Assembly (NCBI GenBank): GCA_017552535.1
Contig: JAFZPV010000020.1
Location: 1 to 44,157, forward strand
Length of the DNA: 44,157 bases
Reading direction: 5' to 3'
Source of the DNA: Clostridia bacterium
GTDB taxonomy: Bacteria > Bacillota > Clostridia > Christensenellales > Aristaeellaceae
Shown here in pieces: positions 8,246-14,982 of this stretch. Each line of letters begins with the position of its first letter. Positions within the stretch are counted from its first letter, which is position 1. The notes under the pieces were generated by a model, which was given only the letters and a program-made list of their open reading frames with translations, was not told the DNA's origin and ran no database searches. Made by a program: the position numbers and the translations under genes.

Positions 8246-9886
8246 ATGAAGATTCTGTTTGCTGCTTCAGAGGGCATGCCCTTTGTGAAGACCGGCGGCC
8301 TGGCGGACGTGATCGGCGCCCTGCCCAAGGAGATCATCAAAAAAGGCGCGGACATCCGCGTGATCCTGCCTTTGTACAAGGCCATCGATTCGGGCTACCG
8401 CGCCCGGATGGAGCACGTGCTCTACTTCTACATCAACCTCGGCTGGCGCCGCCAGTACGTGGGCATCGAGAAGCTGGTGCACGACGGCGTGACCTTCTAT
8501 TTTGTGGACAACGAGCAGTATTTCGGCCGGGATTACATCTACGGCCACGGCGGCGACGAGGGCGAGCGGTTCGCCTATTTCTGCAAAGCCGTGCTGGAGG
8601 CCCTGCCCAAGATCGACTTTATGCCCGACGTGATCCACTGCCACGACTGGCAGACCGGCCTGATCCCCGCCCTGTACACCGCCCAGTATAAAAACCTGCC
8701 CCTGTACCAGGGCATCAAGACCGTGTTCACCATCCACAACCTGCAGTTCCAGGGCCTGTATCCCATCAGCGCCACCGAGGAGCTGCTCTCGCTGGGCTCC
8801 TGGGCCTACACCTCCGACAATCTGGAATTCTACGGCCAGTGCTCCTTCATCAAGGGCGGCCTGGTGTTCGCCGACCGCATCACCACGGTATCGCCCACCT
8901 ACGCCGAGGAGATCCTGTCTCCCTACTACGGCGAGCGCATGGACGGCTTGCTGCGGGCGCGCAAAAACGCCCTGAGCGGCATTCTGAACGGCATCGATAC
9001 CATCGAATACGATCCCGCCAAGGATACCCTGATCGACAGCCGCTACGACGCGGAGCACTTTGAGGCCAAAAAGCCCAACAAGGCTGCCCTGCAGAAGGAG
9101 CTGGGCCTGGAAGAGGACGACAGCGTGCCTCTGATCGCCATGGTCACGCGCCTGTCCGGCCAGAAGGGCCTGGACCTGGTGGAGCGCGTGCTGGACGGCA
9201 TCATGAACACCGGCGCGCAGTTCGTGGTGCTGGGCATGGGCGAAAGCAAGTATATGGACCTGTTCGGCTGGGCGCAGTGGAAGTATTCCGGCAAGCTGGC
9301 CGCCTGCTTCCAGATGAACCACCGCCTGGCGCACCGCATCTACGCCGCGGCGGACCTGTTCCTGATGCCCTCCATGTTCGAGCCCTGCGGCCTGAGCCAG
9401 CTGATCTCCCTGCGCTACGGCACCCTGCCAATCACACGCGAGACCGGCGGCCTGAGGGACACGGTGCTTTCCTACAACGAGTACACCGGCGACGGCAACG
9501 GCTTTACCTTCTTCAACTACAACGCCCACGACATGCTGCACGTCATCGAGCGCGCGGTGGGCATGTACAAAAACGACCGCGAGACCTTCGAATTCCTTGC
9601 CAGGCGCGCCATGGGCGGCGAGTACGGCTGGGACAAGAGCGCGGCCAAATACGTGGAGCTGTACGAAGACCTGACCGGCCAGACGGGCACCGCGCCCATC
9701 GAAGCCACGGCAGAAGCGCCCGCCGACGAAGCCGAAAAGCCGAAGCCCGCCAGGAAGCCCCGCGCAAAGAAGGAGGCCGAAGCCGCCGAACCGGCAAAGA
9801 AGCCCCGCGCGAAAAAAGCCGAGACCGCGGAAGAAAAGCCCGCCCCGAAAAAGCGCACTTCCAAAAAAGCGAAAACAGAGGAATAA
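8246..9886 (+). CDS. glgA: Glycogen synthase (GT5) with a lysine/proline-rich C-terminal tail
   Basis: This 546-aa enzyme transfers glucose from ADP-glucose to the growing alpha-1,4-glucan. The N-terminal KTGGLADVIGALP (from residue 15) is the ADP-binding loop, HCHDWQTG and TIHNLQFQG are GT5 landmarks, and FEPCGLSQL carries the conserved Glu of the active site. The catalytic body ends near residue 480, the usual GT5 length. About 65 further residues form a repetitive Ala/Pro/Glu/Lys tail with two copies of KPRAKK, resembling histone H1-like tails. The ATG at 8246 is preferred over an in-frame TTG at 8234, which touches the AGGAG at 8229-8233. Confidence 0.95.
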   Translation: MKILFAASEGMPFVKTGGLADVIGALPKEIIKKGADIRVILPLYKAIDSGYRARMEHVLYFYINLGWRRQYVGIEKLVHDGVTFYFVDNEQYFGRDYIYGHGGDEGERFAYFCKAVLEALPKIDFMPDVIHCHDWQTGLIPALYTAQYKNLPLYQGIKTVFTIHNLQFQGLYPISATEELLSLGSWAYTSDNLEFYGQCSFIKGGLVFADRITTVSPTYAEEILSPYYGERMDGLLRARKNALSGILNGIDTIEYDPAKDTLIDSRYDAEHFEAKKPNKAALQKELGLEEDDSVPLIAMVTRLSGQKGLDLVERVLDGIMNTGAQFVVLGMGESKYMDLFGWAQWKYSGKLAACFQMNHRLAHRIYAAADLFLMPSMFEPCGLSQLISLRYGTLPITRETGGLRDTVLSYNEYTGDGNGFTFFNYNAHDMLHVIERAVGMYKNDRETFEFLARRAMGGEYGWDKSAAKYVELYEDLTGQTGTAPIEATAEAPADEAEKPKPARKPRAKKEAEAAEPAKKPRAKKAETAEEKPAPKKRTSKKAKTEE

Positions 9887-9890
9887 CGCC

Positions 9891-10703
9891 ATGAAGATCG
9901 GATATCAGATCTATTCCGCCCGGCAGGACGCCGAGCGCGACCTCAAAGGCACCCTGAAGGCCCTGCGCAAAATGGGCTACGACGGCGTGGAGCTGGCGGG
10001 CCTGTACGGATACACCGCCGGGCAGTTCAAAGAAGCGCTCGACGAAGCGGGCATCCCGGCCATCAGCGCCCACGTGCCCCTCAAGGACATCTGCGCCGAC
10101 ATGTTCAAAACCATTTCGGACTACAAGCTTTTGGGCTGCAGATACATCGCCGTTCCCTATACCGATGCCGACTGCCGCCCCGGCGGAAAGAACTTTGCCG
10201 ACACCTTAAAGCAGATCTGGCGCTTTGGCCGCCTGTGCCGCGAAGCCGGGATACAGCTTTTGTACCACAACCACGATTTTGAGTTCGTCACCGTCAGCGG
10301 CATGTACGGCCTGGACTTCATCTACGCTGCCGTGGACGAGGATATCCTCAAGACCGAGATCGACACCTGCTGGGTGAAATACGCAGGCGAAGATCCCGCC
10401 GCGTACGTGCTTTCCTACACAGGCCGCGCGCCCATCGTGCACCTGAAGGACTTTGTGGGCGAAAAGGGCGAAAAGAGCCCCTACGCCCTCATCGGCATGA
10501 AGGACGACGCCGCCAAGCCCGGGGAGATCAGTTTCGAGTTCCGTCCCGTGGGATACGGCTGCCAGGACTTCAAGGCCATCACCGCCGCCGCCGAAAAGGC
10601 CGGCGCCGGCTGGGTGGTGGTGGAGCAGGACGAGTCCGTGGGCCGCACGCCCCTGGAAGCCGCGAAGATGTCCATCGATTACCTGAAGAGCATCGGCATC
10701 TGA
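9891..10703 (+). CDS. Sugar phosphate isomerase/epimerase-like TIM-barrel protein
   Basis: This 270-aa protein belongs to the xylose-isomerase-like TIM-barrel superfamily (AP endonuclease 2 fold). Recognisable segments are MGYDGVELAGLYG near the start, the metal-region LLYHNHDFEF, EIDTCWVKYAG, and VHLKDFVGEKG with the late His-Asp pair. Such proteins interconvert or dehydrate sugars and inositols using a divalent metal; the substrate cannot be told from sequence. It begins 4 nt after the glgA stop, so it is the last gene of the glg operon, before the terminator at 10726. Its presence suggests a link to sugar supply, but that is inference. Confidence 0.85.
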   Translation: MKIGYQIYSARQDAERDLKGTLKALRKMGYDGVELAGLYGYTAGQFKEALDEAGIPAISAHVPLKDICADMFKTISDYKLLGCRYIAVPYTDADCRPGGKNFADTLKQIWRFGRLCREAGIQLLYHNHDFEFVTVSGMYGLDFIYAAVDEDILKTEIDTCWVKYAGEDPAAYVLSYTGRAPIVHLKDFVGEKGEKSPYALIGMKDDAAKPGEISFEFRPVGYGCQDFKAITAAAEKAGAGWVVVEQDESVGRTPLEAAKMSIDYLKSIGI

Positions 10704-10725
10704 GCCCTGCTTTCCAATCCCGTAA

Positions 10726-10767
10726 AAGGCGCGGCACCGCTTTGGCGGCGCCGCGCCTTGTGTTTTT
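10726..10767 (+). terminator. Rho-independent terminator of the glg operon
   Basis: A 10-bp perfect stem (10726-10735 with 10750-10759) continues after one A-C mismatch into four more pairs around a TTTG loop, and is followed by a T-rich tail TGTTTTT. It lies 22 nt after the isomerase stop and marks the boundary to the AT-rich barstar segment. Confidence 0.9.
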
Positions 10768-10819
10768 GGATATTGTATGATATGATGGTTTTACATTGAT
10801 ATGGAAAGAGGGTGCCGTA

Positions 10820-11668
10820 ATGACATTTAAAAGAGGCATTTACTCTACAACGTTAGATGATAACGAGCTGTATTCAATAGAGTATCAATCAACTCGGGAA
10901 GATGCACATGTCAGTCATATAAGAGGTGCACTGTGTTTAACTTTAGATGATTTCTTTAGAGAATTATCAGCTTCAATGCGTTTTCCAGACTATTTTGGTT
11001 GGAATTGGGCTGCTTTTGATGAATGCATCACAGACCTTGAATGGCTAAAGTTTAAAAGTATACAAATAGTGATCGATCATTATGAGCTTATGTTCAGAGC
11101 TGAAAGAGATGAAGAAGAAAGGAAACGACAGCTTTCACTGTTACAAAAGTATCTTGATATTGCATTGCGTTTTTGGGAAAGTCAGGGAGTAGCGTTTTCG
11201 GTCATTATAAACTCTGAAAAAGAAGAACCATCAGATATTTTTCGCGGGAATCGAATTGAGAAAAGAAAATTGGCTTTAAAGAACGAGGATAACCAGCTTG
11301 AGCTGACGCTTAAACGCCTTGATTACGACCTGTGCGTGTGCAGGCTCAGGAGCCTGGCGGAAGCGGACCTGACCCGGGCGTTCTTTTTTCTTGCCAGGAC
11401 GGACGAAGAGATATCCCTGGTGTGCGAAAGCGCTTTTGCGCCCGCCGGCGCCGAACAGATCAACCGCGGCTGGAAAGGCTTCCGGATCGAGGGCGTGCTG
11501 GATTTTTCCCTGGTGGGCATACTGGCCCGCCTGTCCGGCCTGCTGGCGGAAAACGGCGTGAGCATCTTTGCCGTATCCACGTTCAACACGGACTATATCC
11601 TGGTAAAGGAAAACGACTTTTCCCGGGCGGCGAAGATACTGGCCACCTCGGGCTATACGGTAAACTGA
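10820..11668 (+). CDS. Chimeric protein: barstar-like domain fused to an ACT-like domain
   Basis: This 282-aa protein has two unrelated halves. Residues about 30-150 match the barstar (RNase inhibitor) family: LTLDDFFRELSASMRFPDYFGWNWAAFDECITDLEW-type sequence, with the hallmark PDYFGWNW at 56-63. From about residue 160 it is a CASTOR-like ACT-domain protein (DYDLCVCRL, FRIEGVLDFSLVGILARLSGLL, SIFAVSTFNTDYILVK). The DNA changes abruptly: a 60-base sample at 10861-10920 holds 23 G+C, one at 11461-11520 holds 37. The switch lies near 11280-11310, just where a stand-alone ACT gene would begin. The ATG at 10820 follows AGAGGG. No barnase-type RNase is nearby. An assembly chimera is the main alternative to a real fusion. 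Confidence 0.8.
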   Translation: MTFKRGIYSTTLDDNELYSIEYQSTREDAHVSHIRGALCLTLDDFFRELSASMRFPDYFGWNWAAFDECITDLEWLKFKSIQIVIDHYELMFRAERDEEERKRQLSLLQKYLDIALRFWESQGVAFSVIINSEKEEPSDIFRGNRIEKRKLALKNEDNQLELTLKRLDYDLCVCRLRSLAEADLTRAFFFLARTDEEISLVCESAFAPAGAEQINRGWKGFRIEGVLDFSLVGILARLSGLLAENGVSIFAVSTFNTDYILVKENDFSRAAKILATSGYTVN

Positions 11669-11696
11669 CCAAACTGCAAGCGGAGCGTGCGGACGT

Positions 11697-12893
11697 ATGA
11701 AAAAGCTCACCTCCTACAACCATACCATATACGCCAGCTATATCGGCTACATCACCCAGGCTGCGGTGAACAACTTTGCGCCGCTTCTGTTTTTGACGTT
11801 CAGCCGGGAGTTCCGTCTTACGCTTGCCCAGCTCACGCTGATCACTACCGTGAACTTTTCCGTGCAGCTGCTGGTGGACCTTCTGTCCGCCCGTTTTGTG
11901 GACAGAATCGGCTACCGCGCCTGCGCGGTGGCAGCGCATGTGTTTTCCGCGCTGGGCCTGGCGGGGCTGGCCGTTCTGCCCGGGCTGCTGCCCGCCTACG
12001 CCGGGATTCTGACAGCCGTCGTCCTGTACGCGGTGGGCGGCGGGCTGATCGAAGTGCTCATCAGTCCCATCGTGGAAGCCTGCCCCACACAAAAAAAGGA
12101 GGCTGCCATGAGCCTTCTGCATTCCTTTTACTGCTGGGGCCACATGGCGGTCATCCTGCTGAGCACGCTGTTTTTCTCCCTGGCGGGCATAAGCCATTGG
12201 CGCGTGCTGGCGCTTATATGGGCGCTGGTGCCGCTTTTCAACAGCTATTATTTTTCGCGCGTTCCTTTGTATTCCGTCACCCACGGCGAGAAAGCGCTGA
12301 GCCTGGGCAGCCTGTTCAGGATGAAGGTGTTCTGGCTGCTCATGGCGCTCATGGTGTGCGCCGGCGCCAGCGAGCAGGCCATGAGCCAGTGGGCCAGCGC
12401 CTTTGCGGAAAGCGCCCTTAACCTCAGCAAGGCCGCGGGCGACCTGGCCGGGCCCTGTACCTTTGCGCTGTTCATGGGCACGGCCCGGGCCCTGTACGGC
12501 CGGTTCAGCGATAAGCTGCCCCTTAAAAAAGCCATGACGCTTTGCGCGCTTTTGTGCGTATGCGCCTACCTCGCGGTGACCCTCACAGACGCGCCGGCCA
12601 TCGGGCTTGCAGGCTGTGCGCTGTGCGGTTTTTCCGTGGGCATATTCTGGCCGGGCACGTTCTCCGTGGCCGCCGTTTCTCTTCCCCAGGGCGGCACCGC
12701 CATGTACGCCCTCATGGCCCTGGCAGGAGATGTGGGCTGCTCAGGCGGTCCCACCCTCGCAGGCCTGCTCGCCAGCTATGCGGACGGAAACCTGAAAACC
12801 GGGCTTCTGGCCGCCATTGTATTCCCGCTTTTCATCATTCTGGGCGTAAGGCTCCTCCGCTCACATCCTACCGCACCTGGCCCGTCCCGCTGA
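11697..12893 (+). CDS. MFS transporter
   Basis: This 398-aa integral membrane protein shows about twelve hydrophobic segments in the two-times-six arrangement of the major facilitator superfamily, with the cytoplasmic loop LLSARFVDRIGYRACA after the second helix and a related RALYGRFSDKLPLKKA in the second half. Both are the MFS loop signature in modified form. The substrate is unknown; the overall look is of sugar/fucose-permease-like or drug-efflux relatives. It starts 28 nt after the barstar-ACT gene and may be cotranscribed. Its last 26 nt overlap the 3' end of proA on the opposite strand, so the two genes end tail to tail without room for a terminator. Confidence 0.88.
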   Translation: MKKLTSYNHTIYASYIGYITQAAVNNFAPLLFLTFSREFRLTLAQLTLITTVNFSVQLLVDLLSARFVDRIGYRACAVAAHVFSALGLAGLAVLPGLLPAYAGILTAVVLYAVGGGLIEVLISPIVEACPTQKKEAAMSLLHSFYCWGHMAVILLSTLFFSLAGISHWRVLALIWALVPLFNSYYFSRVPLYSVTHGEKALSLGSLFRMKVFWLLMALMVCAGASEQAMSQWASAFAESALNLSKAAGDLAGPCTFALFMGTARALYGRFSDKLPLKKAMTLCALLCVCAYLAVTLTDAPAIGLAGCALCGFSVGIFWPGTFSVAAVSLPQGGTAMYALMALAGDVGCSGGPTLAGLLASYADGNLKTGLLAAIVFPLFIILGVRLLRSHPTAPGPSR

Positions 12894-14115
12894 TCACGTA
12901 TTTCCAGCTGGTCATTTCCTCCAGGCCCATGGGCCCGCGGGCGTGCAGCTTCTGGGTGGATATGCCGATCTCCGCGCCCAGGCCGAACTCGCCGCCGTCG
13001 GTAAAGCGGGTGGAGGCGTTCCAGTATACCGCCGCCGCGTCCACTTCGTTCAAAAACCTTTCGGCGCGGGCGGCGTCTTTGGTAACGATGCACTCGCTGT
13101 GCTGGGTACCGTGGCGGGCGATGAAATCAAGGGCCTCGTCCAGGCCTTTCACCGTTTTGACCGCCAGGGTATAATCCCCGAATTCCGTATCCCAGTCTTC
13201 CTCACAGGCGCTTTCGGCCCGGCTGCCCAGAAGCGCCTTCGCTTTTTCGTCCGCGCGCAAGACCACGTTTTTCTGATCCAGCAGCGGCAGCGCCTTTTTC
13301 CAGAATTCCGGAGCGATATTTTCGTGCACCAGCACGCATTCCGCCGCGTTGCACACCGACGGACGGGAGCACTTGGCGTTGAACAGGATGCTTGCCGCCA
13401 TGTCCAAGTCGGCGTTTTCGTCCACGTACACGTGGCACACGCCTTCGCCCGTGCGGATCACCGGCACGCTGGACTGGCTGGTCACGGCCCGGATGAGGCC
13501 CGCGCCGCCCCGGGGGATCAGCACGTCCACGTAGGCGTTCAGGCGCATCAGCTCCTGGGCGCTTTCGCGGCTCGTATCCTTGACCAGCTGTATGCAGTCC
13601 GCGGGAAGGCCCGCTTTTTGAAGCGCCCCGCGCATGATCTTTTCCGCCGCCAGGTTGGAACGGATGGCTTCCTTCCCGCCCCGCAGGATGCAGGCGTTTC
13701 CGCTCTTTAAGCACAGCGCCGCCGCGTCCACGGTGACGTTGGGCCGGGCTTCGTAGATGATGCCGATCACGCCCAGCGGCACGCGCTTTTTCCTTATCAC
13801 CAGGCCGTTGGGCCGTACGTTCTCGCTGATGGTCTCTCCCACAGGATCGGGAAGCGCCGCCGCCTGCCGAACGCCGTCCGCAACGCCCTTCACCCGGCCG
13901 GGCGTCAGGGCGAGACGGTCCAGGAGGGATTCCTTCATGCCCGCGCGCTTCGCTTCTTCGATGTCCTGCTGGTTCGCTTTCAGCCATTCGCCCATGTTTT
14001 CTTCCAGCGCGTCCGCGATGGAAAGAAGCGCCCGGTTTTTGACGTCCGTAGTCGCGATGGAAAGCGCGCGCGCGGCTTCCTTTGCCAAAAGGCCCTGTTT
14101 TTCCAGTTCAGTCAT
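12868..14115 (-). CDS. proA: Gamma-glutamyl phosphate reductase
   Basis: This 415-aa NADPH-dependent enzyme reduces glutamyl-5-phosphate to glutamate-5-semialdehyde, the second step of proline synthesis. Family landmarks are RKKRVPLGVIGIIYEARPNVTVDAA, GNACILRGGKEA, the catalytic Cys in TGEGVCHVYVD, and the C-terminal NASTRFTDGGEFGLGAEIGIS with LHARGPMGLEE (quoted in parts). The start overlaps the proB 3' end by 8 nt, so the pair is translationally coupled, and it is the last gene of the nine-gene minus-strand run. Its 3' end overlaps the convergent MFS gene by 26 nt. Confidence 0.97.
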   Translation of the reverse strand: MTELEKQGLLAKEAARALSIATTDVKNRALLSIADALEENMGEWLKANQQDIEEAKRAGMKESLLDRLALTPGRVKGVADGVRQAAALPDPVGETISENVRPNGLVIRKKRVPLGVIGIIYEARPNVTVDAAALCLKSGNACILRGGKEAIRSNLAAEKIMRGALQKAGLPADCIQLVKDTSRESAQELMRLNAYVDVLIPRGGAGLIRAVTSQSSVPVIRTGEGVCHVYVDENADLDMAASILFNAKCSRPSVCNAAECVLVHENIAPEFWKKALPLLDQKNVVLRADEKAKALLGSRAESACEEDWDTEFGDYTLAVKTVKGLDEALDFIARHGTQHSECIVTKDAARAERFLNEVDAAAVYWNASTRFTDGGEFGLGAEIGISTQKLHARGPMGLEEMTSWKYVISGTGQVR

Positions 14116-14920
14116 TTTTCTTTCTCCCCGCCTTGAACAGCGTGCCCACTTCTTTGCCCTCCAGAATGTCGTACAGGCTCTCCGGGTGCTTGCCGTGGGT
14201 GATGATCATGTCGCAGCCCGCCCCGGTGGCGATGCGCGCCGCAGACAGTTTGGTGGCCATGCCGCCGGTGCCCCGCCAGGTGCCCGCGCCGCCCGCCATG
14301 TTCAGGATCTCGGGCGTGAGCGCCTCCACGCAGCGGATGAGCCGGGCGGAGGGGTTTTCCCGGGGATCGGAGTCGTACAGGCCTTCGATGTCGCTGAGCA
14401 GCACCAGCAGGTCCGCCTTGCACAGCCCTGCCACGATGGCGGACAGTGTGTCGTTGTCGCCCAGTACCCGGTGCTGGCCGGTCTCGATCTCGGCGGCGGA
14501 AACGGAGTCGTTTTCGTTCACCACCGGGATCACGCCCATCTCCAGCAGCGAACCGAAGGTGGAGCGCAGGTGTCGGGCACGGGCTTCGTCCTCCACGTCG
14601 TCGCCGGTCAGAAGGATCTGGGCCACCGTGCAGTTGTACTCCGAAAACAGCTTGTCGTAGATGTACATCATGCGGCACTGGCCCACAGCGGCGGCCGCCT
14701 GCTTGACCCTGAGCTCCTTCGGGCGCTCGGCAAGCCCCAGTTTGGAAGTGCCCACGGCGATGGCGCCGGAGGAGACCAGTATCAGCTCCAGTCCGCTGCC
14801 CCTAAGGTCCGCCATCACCCGGGTCAGGCGCTCGATGCTCCTTAAATCCAGAGAACCGTTCGGATGGGTGAGGGTGGAGGTGCCAACCTTTACCACGATT
14901 CGTTTTTTCGTTCCGTTCAC
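14108..14920 (-). CDS. proB: Glutamate 5-kinase, short form
   Basis: This 270-aa amino-acid kinase phosphorylates glutamate, the first and feedback-controlled step of proline synthesis. It shows KRIVVKVGTSTLT at the N-terminus, LVSSGAIAVG, VNENDSVS, FGDNDTLSAIVAGL-type sequence (here LGDNDTLSA) and GGMATKLSAARIA. It lacks the C-terminal PUA domain of the longer ProB proteins and is therefore the compact type. The GTG at 14920 is chosen because GGGGAG lies 8 nt upstream; an in-frame TTG at 14938 is possible but has no ribosome binding site. It is followed directly by proA. Confidence 0.95.
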   Translation of the reverse strand: MNGTKKRIVVKVGTSTLTHPNGSLDLRSIERLTRVMADLRGSGLELILVSSGAIAVGTSKLGLAERPKELRVKQAAAAVGQCRMMYIYDKLFSEYNCTVAQILLTGDDVEDEARARHLRSTFGSLLEMGVIPVVNENDSVSAAEIETGQHRVLGDNDTLSAIVAGLCKADLLVLLSDIEGLYDSDPRENPSARLIRCVEALTPEILNMAGGAGTWRGTGGMATKLSAARIATGAGCDMIITHGKHPESLYDILEGKEVGTLFKAGRKKND

Positions 14921-14982
14921 GTTTATTTCTCCCCGCAAGGGCCGTTTCGCTCCCTGCTGTCTGTTTTTATTCCGGCTGCTGT

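Noticed and set aside
10704-11696. Barnase-type toxin partner for the barstar domain
   Set aside because: No RNase-like frame is present on either strand nearby; neighbours are a sugar isomerase and an MFS transporter.
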